This document shows, piece by piece, positions 8,206 to 17,765 of a stretch of DNA of 64,000 nucleotides. A program made the position numbers and the translations under genes. Origin of the DNA: Methylocystis sp. H62 (GTDB lineage: Bacteria; Pseudomonadota; Alphaproteobacteria; Rhizobiales; Beijerinckiaceae); NCBI RefSeq assembly GCF_015709515.1, contig NZ_JADNQZ010000042.1, forward strand, positions 1 to 64,000, read 5' to 3'. Position 1 is the stretch's first letter, and every line of letters begins with the position of its first letter. The notes beneath the pieces are model-generated. The model was not told the DNA's origin, searched no databases, and was given only the letters and a program-made list of their open reading frames with translations.

Positions 8206-9096
8206 ATGCTCGACAGAAACGCCAGGGTGAAGGTCTCCCAAGCGGTGCGCGCCAACACGGCGCAGATGTCGGATCCGGCAAGTGAACATGCAGTGAGGCG
8301 CTATCGGACGCTGTTTTTGTCCGATCTGCATCTCGGCGCACGCGGCGCCCAGGCTGAACTGCTGGTCGATTTTCTCAAACATAACGACGCCGACACGTTC
8401 TATCTTGTCGGCGACATCGTCGACGGCTGGCGGCTGAAAAACGGCTGGTATTGGCCGCAGGCGCATAATGACGTGATCCAAAAGCTGTTGCGCAAGGCTC
8501 GAAAGGGCGCGCATGTCATATATGTGCCGGGCAATCACGACGAATTCGCCCGCGAATACACCGGTCTCAACTTCGGCGGCGTCGACGTCGTCGACCACGC
8601 GCTGCATAAAACCGCCGACGGCAAGACCATGCTGGTCATCCACGGCGATCAGTTCGACATCGTCGTGCGCAACGCCCGGTGGCTCGCCTTCTTCGGCGAC
8701 TGGGCCTATGATTTTGCGATCGTCGTCAACACCTGGTTCAACCGTGCGCGCCGCATGTTCGGCGTCGGCTATTGGTCGCTTTCCGCCTGGGCGAAGCTGA
8801 AGGTCAAGAACGCCGTCAATTTCATCGGCGATTTCGAGAACGCCCTCGCGTCCGAGGCGGCCCGCCGCAACGTTGACGGCGTGATCTGCGGACATATCCA
8901 TCACGCGACGATCAAGACGATCAGCGGCAAGCTCTACGTCAACACCGGAGACTTTGTCGAAAGCTGCACCGCGATCGCCGAACATGACGATGGCGCATTT
9001 GAGATTTTGCGGTGGCACAAGACGGCGGCTGAACGTGAGGCGGCGGACGCTGTCGAGCGCGCCAAGTCCTTGCCCGAGAGAGCGGCGGCGGCTTGA
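8206..9096 (+). CDS. Metallophosphoesterase, UDP-2,3-diacylglucosamine hydrolase-like
   Basis: A 296-residue calcineurin-like phosphoesterase. Metal-binding blocks appear in order: LSDLHLG, VGDIVDGW, PGNHDE, VIHGDQFD and CGHIHHA. The set fits the LpxH-type/YbbF family acting on UDP-diacylglucosamine in lipid A synthesis, although some alphaproteobacterial members have other lipid-related substrates. An internal ATG at 8266 is possible, but GAGGCG upstream of 8206 favours the longer form. Its stop overlaps the start of the glycosyltransferase gene by one base, so the two are translationally coupled. Confidence 0.85.
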   Translation: MLDRNARVKVSQAVRANTAQMSDPASEHAVRRYRTLFLSDLHLGARGAQAELLVDFLKHNDADTFYLVGDIVDGWRLKNGWYWPQAHNDVIQKLLRKARKGAHVIYVPGNHDEFAREYTGLNFGGVDVVDHALHKTADGKTMLVIHGDQFDIVVRNARWLAFFGDWAYDFAIVVNTWFNRARRMFGVGYWSLSAWAKLKVKNAVNFIGDFENALASEAARRNVDGVICGHIHHATIKTISGKLYVNTGDFVESCTAIAEHDDGAFEILRWHKTAAEREAADAVERAKSLPERAAAA

Positions 9097-10196
9097 TGCG
9101 AATATTGGTGGCGACGGACGCCTGGCGTCCGCAGGTCAATGGCGTCGTCCGATCGCTCGAGACCATGGCGCAGTCGGCGCGCGCGCTGGGCGCCGAGATC
9201 GACTTTTTGACCCCGCGCGATTTCAATTCGCTGCCCATGCCGACCTATCCGGAGATCGCGCTGGCGCTCGCTTCGCCGCGCGCCGTTCGCCGGCGGCTCG
9301 AAGATGGTTATGATCACGTCCATATTGCGACCGAAGGGCCCATCGGCCTTGTGACCCGCGCCGTCTTGCTAAGGGCGCGCCGCTCTTTCACCACGAGCTT
9401 CCACACGCGCTTCCCGGAATATATCCAGGCGCGTTTTGGGCTTCCCGTCGGAGTCGCCTATGCGGCCTTGCGCCGCTTCCATAACGCCGGCGCCGGCGTG
9501 ATGGTGTCGACGCCAAGTTTGTCGCGCGAATTGTCAGAGCGGGGATTTCGGCGGGTCCTGCGCTGGTCGCGCGGCGTGGACCACGCGTTGTTTACCCCCG
9601 ATGCGGCGACGCCGCTCCCCTATGAGCGGCCGATTTTCCTTTACGCCGGGCGCCTCGCCGTCGAGAAAAACATCGAGGCGTTTTTGTCGCTCGATCTGCC
9701 GGGCACGAAGCTTGTCGCCGGCGACGGACCCGCGCGCGCCGGGCTGGAAGCCAAATTTCCGCAGGCGAAATTCCTCGGAGTCAAAACGAGCGCCGAACTC
9801 GCGGCGCTCTACGCCGCATCTGACGTCTTCGTTTTTCCGAGCCGCACCGACACGTTCGGCATCGTGCTGCTCGAAGCCATGGCCTGCGGCCTGCCGGTCG
9901 CAGCCTATCCGGTCACGGGACCGCTCGACGTCATCGGGGCGAGCGGGGCGGGCGCGCTGAACGAGGATCTCCGGAGCGCCGCGCTGGCCGCGCTCGACAT
10001 CAGCAGGGCGGCGGCGCGCGCGCATGCGCTGACCTTCACCTGGGAGAATTGCGCGCGACAGTTCCTCGACAATATCGCTTATGCGCGCGGCGCGGCCGCG
10101 CTCGGCGGCGTCGGACTTGAGGCGTTGCGCGAAACGAGCCAGGCCTCCGCCGAGGACCGTCGATCGGTGAAAAAGCGGCAGCCCGTCCAACCCTGA
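9096..10196 (+). CDS. GT4-type glycosyltransferase
   Basis: A 366-residue glycosyltransferase of GT-B fold. The N-terminal half carries the acceptor domain (VNGVVRSLETMAQSARALG, TSFHTRFPEYIQARFG). The C-terminal half carries the nucleotide-sugar site (LYAGRLAVEKNIEAFL, VFPSRTDTFGIVLLEAMACG), an EX7E-like motif. Close relatives in alphaproteobacteria transfer glucose or glucuronate to diacylglycerol, so membrane glycolipid synthesis is a reasonable inference. ATG 9096 shares its A with the TGA of the upstream phosphoesterase gene. Confidence 0.85.
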   Translation: MRILVATDAWRPQVNGVVRSLETMAQSARALGAEIDFLTPRDFNSLPMPTYPEIALALASPRAVRRRLEDGYDHVHIATEGPIGLVTRAVLLRARRSFTTSFHTRFPEYIQARFGLPVGVAYAALRRFHNAGAGVMVSTPSLSRELSERGFRRVLRWSRGVDHALFTPDAATPLPYERPIFLYAGRLAVEKNIEAFLSLDLPGTKLVAGDGPARAGLEAKFPQAKFLGVKTSAELAALYAASDVFVFPSRTDTFGIVLLEAMACGLPVAAYPVTGPLDVIGASGAGALNEDLRSAALAALDISRAAARAHALTFTWENCARQFLDNIAYARGAAALGGVGLEALRETSQASAEDRRSVKKRQPVQP

Positions 10197-10301
10197 CTCA
10201 TCGTCATTTCAGCGCTTGCAACGGTCACTGCTGGAGACAAGAGAGCGAAGCCGCTATGGTCGCGCCGCCGCAATCCCCGCGCGGCGCACCGGAGAGTCTT
10301 A

Positions 10302-11084
10302 TTGAGCCTTTCGCCTGAAGAAATCGAACGCTACGCGAGACATCTCGTGCTGCGCGACATCGGCGGGCCGGGCCAGAGCAAGCTCAAGGATGCTCGTGTA
10401 CTCGTCGTCGGCGCTGGCGGGCTCGGCGCGCCGCTGCTGCAATATCTCGCAGCGGCCGGCGTCGGCGCGCTCGGCGTCGTCGACGACGACGCGGTTTCAC
10501 TGTCCAACTTGCAGCGCCAGGTGATCCACGCGACGCAGGATGTCGGCCGCCCCAAGGTCGAAAGCGCGCGAGACGCCATCGCCCGCATCAATCCGCACGT
10601 CGTTGTGGAGCCGCATGCGCTGCGACTCGATGAGACGAACGCCCGGGCCTTGATCGGGCGCTACGATGTCGTGGCCGACGGTTCGGACAATTTCGCGACG
10701 CGCTATCTCGTCTCGGACGCCTGCTACTACGAAAGAAAGCCGCTCGTGACCGCGGCGCTCGGCGGCTTCGACGCGTCGCTGACGACGTTGCGGCCCTTCG
10801 AACGCGCCCCCGACGGCGGCCCTAACCCGACCTATCGCTGTCTGTTTCCGACGCCGCCGCAGGCGGGGGAAATCCCGACCTGTGAAGAAGCCGGCGTTCT
10901 TGGCGCGCTTGCCGGCGTCGTCGGCGCGATGATGGCGCTCGAAGTCGTGCGTGAAATCGTCGGCTTTGGCGAGGGGCTGGTCGGCCGTCTGCTGCTCATC
11001 GACGCGCGCGGCATGCGTTTCGAGACCATCCGCTATGCCTTTGACCCGGAAAATCCGCTGAGCGGCGCTAGAGCGCCGCGATGA
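10302..11084 (+). CDS. moeB: MoeB/ThiF-family adenylyltransferase
   Basis: A 260-residue E1-like enzyme. The ATP-binding loop VVGAGGLGAPLLQYLAAAG, SLSNLQRQ and the acidic ADGSDNFATRYLVSD block are present, together with EAGVLGALAGVVGAMMALE. Such proteins adenylate the C-terminal Gly of MoaD or ThiS for sulfur transfer in molybdopterin or thiamine synthesis. The paired zinc CxxC motifs of E. coli MoeB are not seen, as in many alphaproteobacterial members, so ThiF-type use is possible. Translation appears to start at TTG 10302, preceded by GGAGAG. The 3' end overlaps the convergent ridA by 17 bp. Confidence 0.85.
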   Translation: MSLSPEEIERYARHLVLRDIGGPGQSKLKDARVLVVGAGGLGAPLLQYLAAAGVGALGVVDDDAVSLSNLQRQVIHATQDVGRPKVESARDAIARINPHVVVEPHALRLDETNARALIGRYDVVADGSDNFATRYLVSDACYYERKPLVTAALGGFDASLTTLRPFERAPDGGPNPTYRCLFPTPPQAGEIPTCEEAGVLGALAGVVGAMMALEVVREIVGFGEGLVGRLLLIDARGMRFETIRYAFDPENPLSGARAPR

Positions 11085-11421
11085 CGGCGATCTCGACCTT
11101 GTAGGCCGGCGCCACGAGCTTCGCTTCGACGGTGGCGCGTGCGGGCGGATTGGCCTTGTCGACCCATTCGTCCCAAACGCCGTTCATCTCTGCGAATGTC
11201 GCGATGTCGGCAAGGTAAATCGTCGCCGACAGGATATTGGCCTTGGCGCTGCCGGCTTCGGCGAGAAGCGCGTCGATCTGCGCGAGGATTTCGCGAGTCT
11301 GATCGGCGACCGATCCGCCCTTGGTCTTGTCGGCCACCTGGCCGGCCGTGTAAACGGCGTTGCCGCGAACGACCGCCTGGCTCATACGCGGCCCCGCGCC
11401 GATCCTTTTAATGTTGCTCAT
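11068..11421 (-). CDS. ridA: RidA-family enamine/imine deaminase
   Basis: A 117-residue protein of YjgF/YER057c/UK114 fold. Family blocks are VYTAGQVADKTKGGSV, QTREILAQIDALLAEAG, and PPARATVEAKLVAP, with the Arg that contacts substrate carboxylate. The reaction known for RidA is hydrolysis of reactive enamines and imines from PLP enzymes. The gene is monocistronic, convergent with the moeB-like gene. Confidence 0.9.
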   Translation of the reverse strand: MSNIKRIGAGPRMSQAVVRGNAVYTAGQVADKTKGGSVADQTREILAQIDALLAEAGSAKANILSATIYLADIATFAEMNGVWDEWVDKANPPARATVEAKLVAPAYKVEIAVIAAL

Positions 11422-11758
11422 CTCGCCTCCATGCGTCCCGCGCCGGTCTAGGCGAAGCGCGTGTCACGGGCAAGCCGGGAGATAAGGCGGAGCGCGGCAA
11501 ACCTACCGCTTTGCGCCCTGGCGAGCGGCTCCTGGCCCGAGCGGCGCCACGGGGCGCGACTTGCATGATCGCGAACAAGTCTTCGCCACGTCAGTGCGAC
11601 GCGTGGCGGGACAATCGATGTAACCTAGGAGGCAACGTGCGGCGCGGGCCTGCGTGACTGCGCAGCTGCGTTTCCGTCAGACTAACCATTGACGAAATTT
11701 TTTCGCGAAGCGCGAGTTAGGAGAAGAATGAAGCCGATGCTGAGCTGCGCCGCAAGGG
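11422..11758. other. Intergenic stretch between ridA and cysNC
   Basis: About 340 bp without a supported gene. A strong SD (AGGAGG, about 11628-11633) is followed by a GTG that opens only six codons on the plus strand. No terminator with a T-run is obvious. I see no other signal. Confidence 0.4.
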
Positions 11759-13660
11759 CTAGACCCCCAGCGTCCCGTTCGCCTCAAGATAGGCGATGAT
11801 CTGATCGGCGATGGCTTCGGCCGAGCGCTCGGCTGAACTCAGCTTCAATTCCGGAAACTCCGGCGCTTCATAGGGCTGATCGACGCCGGTAAAATTCTTG
11901 ATCTCGCCGGCGAGCGCGCGTCTATACAATCCCTTGGGATCACGCTCCTTGCACACATCGAGCGGCGCGTCGATGAAGATCTCGATGAATTCCTGTTCGC
12001 CGACCAGCGTTCGCACCATGCGCCGTTCAGCGCGGAAGGGTGAAATGAAGGCGCAAAGCACGATCAAGCCTGCGTCGACCATCAGTTTCGCGACTTCTCC
12101 CACCCGACGGATGTTTTCGACGCGGTCGGCTTCGGTAAAGCCGAGGTCCTTGTTGAGGCCGTGCCGCACATTGTCGCCGTCGAGCATCAGCGTATGGGCG
12201 TGACGTTCGACAAGCTTGGATTCGACGAGATTGGCGATCGTCGATTTTCCCGCGCCGGAGAGTCCGGTAAACCATAGGACCGCGGGCGTCTGATGTTTGA
12301 GACGCGCGCGCGTCGCCTTGGAGACGGATTGCTCCTGAAGATGGATATTCGTCGCACGGCGCAGCGGAAAGGCGATGATCCCCGCGGCGGCGGTCGCATT
12401 GCTGAAGCGGTCGATCAGGATAAAAGCGCCGGTCGTGCGGTTTTCATCGTAAGAATCGAAAGCGACGGGCGCGGCGGTCGCGACATTGCAAAAGCCGATC
12501 TCATTCAGGCTCAGCGTTTTGGCGGCGCTCTTTGCGCCAGTGTCGACGTCGAGCTTGTGCTTGATGTCCGTCACGCTGGCGGCGAGAGACCGGCCGTTGA
12601 TTTTCATCAGATAGGAACGGCCGGGCATAAGACTGTCGTCGCTCATCCAAATGAGATGCGCGGCGAATTGGTCGGCGACGTTCGGGCGCGTTGTCGGGTG
12701 GCAGAGAACGTCGCCGCGAGACGCGTCGATTTCGTCGGCGAAGGTCACCATGACCGAGTCCGGCGCGGCGGCGCTGAACAGGTCCCCGCCCATGGCGACG
12801 ATACGCGCGATTGTGGTTTTCCGTCCGGAGGCGGCCGCCACGATTTCATCGCCGACCTGGAGGCGGCCGGAAGCGATGGCGCCGGCGAAGCCACGGAAGG
12901 CGTCGCTTCGGCGATTGACCCATTGCACCGGCAGCCGCAGCGGCGCCTCGCCGCCATCCGTCTCGACGTCGGCGTTTTCGAGATAGGTCAAGAGACTGGG
13001 GCCGCGACGCCACGGCATATTCGCCGAGTCGGCGACGACATTGTCCCCATGGCGGGCGGAGATGGGGATTGCTTCGACGGAGCGAAAGGCGAGCGATGCG
13101 GCGACGCTTTCAAATTCGCCGACAATTCTTTCAAACACGGCTTCGTCGTAATCGACAAGATCCATTTTGTTGACGGCCAGCACGATGTGCCGGACGCCAA
13201 GGAGAGAGGCGATCGTCGCATGTCGCCGCGTTTGCGTCAGCAGACCTTTGCGGGCGTCGACGAGCAGTATGGCCAACTCGGCGTTCGACGCTCCCGTCGC
13301 CATGTTGCGCGTATATTGCTCATGGCCGGGTGCGTCGGCCAGGATGAACGAACGCGCCGGGGTGGAGAAATAGCGGTAAGCGACGTCGATCGTGATGCCT
13401 TGCTCGCGTTCGGCCTCAAGTCCGTCGACAAGCAAAGCGAAATCGATCTCCTCGCCCAAAGTGCCGTGCCGCAGCGAGTCGCTGCGCAGAGCGGCAAGTT
13501 GATCATCGAAGATCAGCTGACGTTCGTAGAGAAGGCGCCCGACGAGCGTCGACTTGCCGTCGTCGACCGATCCGCAGGTCAAGACCCGCAAAGTGGGTCG
13601 CGGCCGGCTTGGTTGAGCTTTTGAGAGAATTTCCGCAGCTGCGATAAAGGGGGCGGTCAT
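11759..13660 (-). CDS. cysNC: Bifunctional sulfate adenylyltransferase subunit 1 / adenylylsulfate kinase
   Basis: A 633-residue fusion. Residues 20-440 are the GTPase subunit of ATP sulfurylase, with [18 protein letters not shown] (G1), [16 protein letters not shown] (G3) and [11 protein letters not shown] (G4). Residues 455-630 are APS kinase, with [19 protein letters not shown] and [16 protein letters not shown]. Together with CysD it activates sulfate to APS, then PAPS. The start codon overlaps the cysD stop by one base (TGATG), indicating coupling. The fusion is the NodQ-type architecture. The 443-codon open frame on the opposite strand is a shadow. Confidence 0.96.
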   Translation of the reverse strand: MTAPFIAAAEILSKAQPSRPRPTLRVLTCGSVDDGKSTLVGRLLYERQLIFDDQLAALRSDSLRHGTLGEEIDFALLVDGLEAEREQGITIDVAYRYFSTPARSFILADAPGHEQYTRNMATGASNAELAILLVDARKGLLTQTRRHATIASLLGVRHIVLAVNKMDLVDYDEAVFERIVGEFESVAASLAFRSVEAIPISARHGDNVVADSANMPWRRGPSLLTYLENADVETDGGEAPLRLPVQWVNRRSDAFRGFAGAIASGRLQVGDEIVAAASGRKTTIARIVAMGGDLFSAAAPDSVMVTFADEIDASRGDVLCHPTTRPNVADQFAAHLIWMSDDSLMPGRSYLMKINGRSLAASVTDIKHKLDVDTGAKSAAKTLSLNEIGFCNVATAAPVAFDSYDENRTTGAFILIDRFSNATAAAGIIAFPLRRATNIHLQEQSVSKATRARLKHQTPAVLWFTGLSGAGKSTIANLVESKLVERHAHTLMLDGDNVRHGLNKDLGFTEADRVENIRRVGEVAKLMVDAGLIVLCAFISPFRAERRMVRTLVGEQEFIEIFIDAPLDVCKERDPKGLYRRALAGEIKNFTGVDQPYEAPEFPELKLSSAERSAEAIADQIIAYLEANGTLGV

Positions 13661-14562
13661 CAGAAATAGCCCTCGCGCTTCTTTCGCTCCATGGACGCAG
13701 ACTCATCGAAATCGATCAGCCTGCCCTGACGTTCGGAGGTCGAGGCCAGTCGCATTTCCGCGATGATCGCCTCCAGCGTATCCGCCTCGGATTCAATCGC
13801 GCCGGTCAGCGGATAGCAGCCCAGCGTTCGAAAGCGCACGCGCCGCGATTCGACCACCTCATCCGGCGCCAGCGGAAACCTTTCATCGTCGACCATGATA
13901 AAAGCGCCGTTACGGCGGACGATTGGCCGTTCCTTTGCGAGATAAAGGGGCACGACCGGGATGTTTTCCGCGGCGATGTAGTCCCAGACGTCGGTTTCGG
14001 TCCAATTCGACAGCGGAAAGATCCGCATGGTCTCGCCGGCTCCCAGACGAGTGTTGAAAATCCGCCAAAGTTCCGGGCGCTGAGTTTTAGGATCCCATCC
14101 GTGCGAAGCGGTTCGATGCGAGAAGATGCGCTCCTTCGCCCGACTTTTCTCCTCGTCGCGGCGCGCGCCGCCGAAGGCCGCGTCGAATCCGCCTTCGTTC
14201 AGCGCCTGTCTGAGCGCCTCGGTTTTCATTGCTTGCGTATATGCGGATGAGGAGCAGGTGAAGGGCGAGACGCCGCGCTTTCGCCCGTCTTCATTCGTAT
14301 GAACGATCAATTCCATTTCGACGCGCGCCGCGGTTTGGTCGCGGAACGTAATCATTTCGCGAAACTTCCACGTCGTGTCGACATGCAACAGCGGGAAGGG
14401 CGGCTTGGCTGGGTAGAAGGCCTTGAGCGCGAGATGCAACATCACGCTCGAATCCTTGCCGATGGAATAGAGCATCACCGGACGCCGGAACTCGGCCGCC
14501 GCTTCTCGCAAAATGAAAACCGCTTCGGCTTCGAGCCGGCGTAGATGGGGCGTGAGGGGCAT
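13660..14562 (-). CDS. cysD: Sulfate adenylyltransferase subunit 2
   Basis: A 300-residue PP-loop ATPase, the catalytic subunit of ATP sulfurylase. The PP-loop [17 protein letters not shown] is at residues 34-50, followed by [29 protein letters not shown] and [14 protein letters not shown]. Its length matches CysD/NodP. It is the first gene of the cysD-cysNC operon, read leftwards. No cys regulatory motif is recognised in the approximately 190 bp upstream. Confidence 0.96.
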   Translation of the reverse strand: MPLTPHLRRLEAEAVFILREAAAEFRRPVMLYSIGKDSSVMLHLALKAFYPAKPPFPLLHVDTTWKFREMITFRDQTAARVEMELIVHTNEDGRKRGVSPFTCSSSAYTQAMKTEALRQALNEGGFDAAFGGARRDEEKSRAKERIFSHRTASHGWDPKTQRPELWRIFNTRLGAGETMRIFPLSNWTETDVWDYIAAENIPVVPLYLAKERPIVRRNGAFIMVDDERFPLAPDEVVESRRVRFRTLGCYPLTGAIESEADTLEAIIAEMRLASTSERQGRLIDFDESASMERKKREGYF

Positions 14563-14748
14563 TCTTCCTCAAAATTAGCAATAATCTCATCATGTTGGAC
14601 GTCAAAGGAGTCGAAAATGTGATAGACTGGCTGGGCAGAAGGCGCGCTTGAGCGGGCTCAACGCGCGCCAACTCTGCGCGCGTCACCGAGCTGTTCGCAC
14701 CGTTCTGAAATAGCGCTCAAATCCTCATAGGGTTGAGCGATCGGGGGA

Positions 14749-14793
14749 GGATCCGGGGGGCCCCCGTTCGAGCCGGGGTGGCGGCTACCATGT
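14749..14793 (+). other. tRNA-His 3' fragment (possible attachment-site remnant)
   Basis: About 45 bp reads as the 3' part of the tRNA-His gene at 2189-2265, including the end of the anticodon stem, the whole T arm, the 3' acceptor strand and the CCA. Three changes are visible: CT to CC and GGT to GGG near the variable loop, and an extra C before ACC. It lacks the D and anticodon loops, so it is not a functional tRNA. Such 3' fragments are left by integration at tRNA genes. It is in opposite orientation to the intact gene, so the two do not bound a simple island. Confidence 0.72.
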
Positions 14794-14930
14794 CCTCAGC
14801 CCGGCAATGTGGCGGGCCGCTTCCGTCATGATCCGGTCGCCGCGGATGCTTCAAGGCAAGTCGGCGCCGCCGATCTGTGTCCTGCGCTTCAGCTACTGAT
14901 TGGCGAATACGCCCTTCTCAAAAAAGGCGT

Positions 14931-14964
14931 GGCGGGAGCCGTGTTCGGCTCCCGCCTGATTTTA
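14931..14964 (-). terminator. Strong bidirectional hairpin between the cys operon side and hdeD
   Basis: GGCGGGAGCC (14931-14940) and GGCTCCCGCC (14947-14956) form a perfect 10-bp stem with a six-base loop. TGATTTTA follows on the plus strand, and an A6 tract (14920-14925), lying about five bases before the stem, gives a T-run on the minus strand. It fits termination of the leftward or rightward transcript; the minus-strand hdeD gene ends 60 bp away. Confidence 0.75.
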
Positions 14965-15024
14965 TTTACGGCGACCCAACCCGCCGATTGAGGCTGACGG
15001 GCGCTCGCGCGCCCGTCCAGACGC

Positions 15025-15603
15025 TTAAAGCAGAGCGCCTTCCGAGATCGCCCGAAGGCCAAAGCCGAGAGCGATGATTCCCCATCCTTTGAATAGCAAA
15101 TCGATGCCCAGGAAGGTGCCGATCGCCCACAGCCCGGTGAACGGCCATCCGGTCACCAACAGCGCGCCCAGCAGCAGCGCGACGCCGCCCTGCAGGAGAT
15201 ACATCCACAGACCGTCGATCTGGGAGGTCAGCGCAAAACCGATGACGAGTATGCCTTCGGCGATGAAATAGAAGGCGATGAGAAGCGTGATCGCCTCGGC
15301 GCTGATCGCCGGGCGCGTCAGCAGCATGATTCCGACGATCGCCAGAAGAACCGCCCAGATGACGTGGACGAAGAAATCTGTCCACAGGCCCGCGGCCGAA
15401 AAGGCGAAGATGAGAACCGACACCGCGCTGACGATGAGCAGCGCGCCAAGAAAGCCGACCGCGATGAACGTCGCCATTCTGGCTCGGATGATTGCGAGGA
15501 TTCCAAGCGCCCCGACCAATATTCCAAGGGCGATGACCCAGCCCCAGTGAACGGCGAGAACATCGGGGGCGCCTGAAACGAAAGAGTCAAACTGTCGCTG
15601 CAT
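15025..15603 (-). CDS. hdeD: HdeD-family membrane protein (DUF308)
   Basis: A 192-residue inner-membrane protein with about six hydrophobic segments in three pairs (GWVIALGILVGALGILAII, then FIAVGFLGALLIVSAVSVLI, and so on). The duplicated DUF308 layout matches HdeD, an acid-resistance membrane protein of E. coli. The role in this organism is unproven. It is transcribed towards the hairpin at 14931-14964. No neighbour suggests a specific stress. Confidence 0.85.
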   Translation of the reverse strand: MQRQFDSFVSGAPDVLAVHWGWVIALGILVGALGILAIIRARMATFIAVGFLGALLIVSAVSVLIFAFSAAGLWTDFFVHVIWAVLLAIVGIMLLTRPAISAEAITLLIAFYFIAEGILVIGFALTSQIDGLWMYLLQGGVALLLGALLVTGWPFTGLWAIGTFLGIDLLFKGWGIIALGFGLRAISEGALL

Positions 15604-15789
15604 CTAAGGCTTCCATGGTGAGATGAGGAAAGCGGAATCTTTGCCGATTGGGCGCAAATAGCAAGCCGATAATTGTGACCGCATGATTTGACCGACAGCG
15701 GCGTTCGGGTCCGCGCCGAAATCTCGAATAGCGGGACGTGGCTCTCGTCGCAGCCGCCATCCGCCCGCCGCCCGTCCTGAGCGGCCCCT

Positions 15790-16005
15790 TCAACGCCCTT
15801 CGCTGTCGACATGCGCCATCTGCGCCTTCGCGTAGCGCGCTCCGGAGACGGAAGACGCGAGATTCTCCAGAGCGGCCAGGTCCTCGCGATCGAGCGTCAG
15901 CGCGAGCGCGCCGAGCGATTCGGCGAGCCTGTCGCGCCGTCGCGCGCCGATGAGCGGCACGACGTCGTCGCCGAAGCGCTGGAATTCGCGCTCTGGATGG
16001 CGCAA
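15790..16005 (-). pseudogene. C-terminal remnant of an aldo/keto reductase
   Basis: A 71-codon minus-strand frame reads like the last third of an aldo/keto reductase: DVVPLIGARRRDRLAESLG, then LTLDREDLAALENLA and YAKAQMAHVDSEGR. The conserved catalytic Asp/Tyr/Lys/His part is absent. No upstream AKR sequence is visible beyond about 16000, where a peptidase-like remnant lies on the other strand. I read it as a truncated gene. Confidence 0.55.
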
Positions 16006-16041
16006 AAGCTCACCAAAACCGCGCGTGGCAAGGTCGCGAGC

Positions 16042-16119
16042 CTGGGATTCATGCGCGCCTTAGGCGACAGCATGGAGCCGCTAATCGAACCCGGCGCGTT
16101 GCTGCTGGCCGATGAGAGC
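16042..16119 (+). pseudogene. S24 (LexA/CI-like) peptidase remnant
   Basis: Twenty-six codons read LGFMRALGDSMEPLIEPGAL followed by LLADES, which matches the serine-containing block of LexA/phage-repressor peptidases (GDSMEP carries the catalytic Ser). The flanking codons in the same frame do not resemble the rest of that domain and there is no Lys block or HTH. It is probably a debris fragment from a prophage repressor or similar gene. Confidence 0.5.
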
Positions 16120-16425
16120 GACTCCGATCATCGACGATCGCCCAAGCCGAGAAAGGCCTCGGATCACCATAATATTAGATGGCGACGCACTCACGCCTAT
16201 TATCTCGCCATAGGCAAAGCCAACAGGGCGCGGGGCGGTAGGTCAGTTTGAATTTCAGGTTGTGACCCGACTAAGCTGTTCCTAAGGGCACAATCTTGGA
16301 TGAAATACCGCTCAACTTTTGCAACAGACTTTTGCACGCTCCAAGGGCCTGATTTTCAAGGCTTCGACGCTTGTTGCGAAAGTCTTGATATTTGCGCCGT
16401 GCCCATAGCTAAGGGATGCGGTAGA

Positions 16426-16447
16426 ACTCGCCGTCATGACGGCGAGT
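16426..16447 (+). promoter_or_regulatory. Perfect 22-bp palindrome over the start codon of the DUF3800-like gene
   Basis: ACTCGCCGTCA followed directly by TGACGGCGAGT, with no spacer. The ATG at 16436-16438 lies at the centre. It could be a dimeric repressor operator or, as RNA, a helix that hides the start codon. Confidence 0.6.
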
Positions 16448-17182
16448 GCAAAGGAAGAAATCAAGCCCCACGCGGGCGACCTGTTGATTTTCGGTGACGA
16501 CACCGGGCACGAGACGTTCGCCGGCGATCAGCCTTTCTACGGACTGGGATGCTGCCTGATTCTGGCAGAACATTACGAGCATTTAAAATCGAGATGGCGC
16601 GACGTAAGAAAAATTATCAAAGGCGACCCGAACGCTCCCCTGCATGCTTCGGACATCACCATTAGTGCGAAGCCGGAAGATTTCGTCGCGCTGGGCGATG
16701 CCTTCAAAGACCCATGCTTCGCAAGGGTTGCGGTGACAACAACAAAGACCGTCCTACTGCCGGCACTAATGGAACCTTGCGAGCCGGTTATGGGTCTGCT
16801 CGAAGACCAGATTAGGGCGATAGCTGATTTGTTGCCCTGCAAGCGCATATGGATCGTCCTGGAAGCGTCGAAGCGTGCTGACCCCACGGTTATGCGGTGC
16901 TTCGGCAAGCTCGCATCTCTCCGGCCTGTGTCGAGCTTGCCTGCCGAGCATCGGTTTCTTCCCAAGAGTGCAAACGAGCCGGGACTAGAGGTGGCAGACT
17001 TTATCGTCAGCGCTGCCGGCACACAGGTGCGGCACTGCATGCGCGGCAAATCCGGCGAGCCACCCGATTTCAAGCTGGTCTTTCGCCAGCTCCCTCGCAT
17101 CGGCTGCCGTTATCGGGAGGTCACAAAGGTGACTGATCACCCGGACGGCACCATAAGCATCGACAGTATTAGCCCGCTGTAA
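16436..17182 (+). CDS. DUF3800-like protein
   Basis: A 248-residue soluble protein. The N-terminus LLIFGDDTGHETFAGDQPFY has the acidic DDTG block seen at the start of DUF3800 proteins. Later blocks are LHASDI, RIWIVLEASKR and EPGLEVADFIVSAAGTQVRH, whose ADF resembles the C-terminal acidic block of the family. DUF3800 has an RNase H-like fold and is often found in mobile or defence-related regions; its role is not established. The gene sits in a low-density accessory stretch and its start lies inside the palindrome at 16426-16447. Codon use is less GC3-biased than the neighbours, consistent with transfer. Confidence 0.7.
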   Translation: MTASAKEEIKPHAGDLLIFGDDTGHETFAGDQPFYGLGCCLILAEHYEHLKSRWRDVRKIIKGDPNAPLHASDITISAKPEDFVALGDAFKDPCFARVAVTTTKTVLLPALMEPCEPVMGLLEDQIRAIADLLPCKRIWIVLEASKRADPTVMRCFGKLASLRPVSSLPAEHRFLPKSANEPGLEVADFIVSAAGTQVRHCMRGKSGEPPDFKLVFRQLPRIGCRYREVTKVTDHPDGTISIDSISPL

Positions 17183-17282
17183 AATTCCGGGTGGTGCGCA
17201 TCCGCGCCGCGCCACAGTTTCTCAAAACCCCTGATTTTCGGCCCGAATCCTACGTCACGGATTTCTTGATTTATGCAATCGC

Positions 17283-17753
17283 TCACTTGTTCCGCAAGTC
17301 TTTCAGATTACGAAACCGAGTGCGCGCCGACTCCTCAATTGCACTGATAACCTTCGCATGCTGGACTGCAGCGTCCATCATCTGTGTTGAATCTTTCAAA
17401 TCAATGTCCGGCGGGAGCTCAGTCAGCATCGACCGAGCAAAAATCAGCTTATCGATAGCCCGCTTATTGCCAAATTCAATTTCGTATGAAGTTTGTGCCG
17501 CACGACATGCGTGTTTGCCAGTGGTATCACGTTCATCTTGATATTCCGCAAGATAATGAATGAATGAGCGAAGTTCAGCTTCCGACATTTGAGCAATATC
17601 AGCGAGCGCGCTAGTTAAAATCTTCTCACTGTAAAATGTCTCTTTTGGCGTATACGATCCCGTATCCGCCTTCGTAATCCCAGCGGACAGGGCAAGCACC
17701 ACGGCAACGTAGCACGCCGCTAATTTTTCAAATCCTTTTTGGCGCATTTTCAA
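17283..17753 (-). CDS. Unknown secreted protein
   Basis: A 156-residue protein with a signal peptide (LAACYVAVVLALSAGITKA). The mature part is mostly helical, with one Cys and charged C-terminal residues (ARTRFRNLKDLRNK). I do not recognise a family. The gene is AT-richer than the core genes around it. It lies 12 bp downstream of another small unknown gene on the same strand, so the two may be co-transcribed. Confidence 0.55.
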   Translation of the reverse strand: MKMRQKGFEKLAACYVAVVLALSAGITKADTGSYTPKETFYSEKILTSALADIAQMSEAELRSFIHYLAEYQDERDTTGKHACRAAQTSYEIEFGNKRAIDKLIFARSMLTELPPDIDLKDSTQMMDAAVQHAKVISAIEESARTRFRNLKDLRNK

Positions 17754-17765
17754 GCCATCCGCGAT

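Noticed and set aside
11628-11660. Six-codon leader peptide after AGGAGG
   Set aside because: It points away from cysNC and leads to no gene on its strand.
12293-13624. 443-codon open frame opposite cysNC
   Set aside because: Antisense shadow of the GTPase/APS-kinase gene.
2189-14793. A genomic island bounded by tRNA-His and its 3' fragment
   Set aside because: The two copies are inverted relative to each other, no integrase is present and the interval is mostly core genes.
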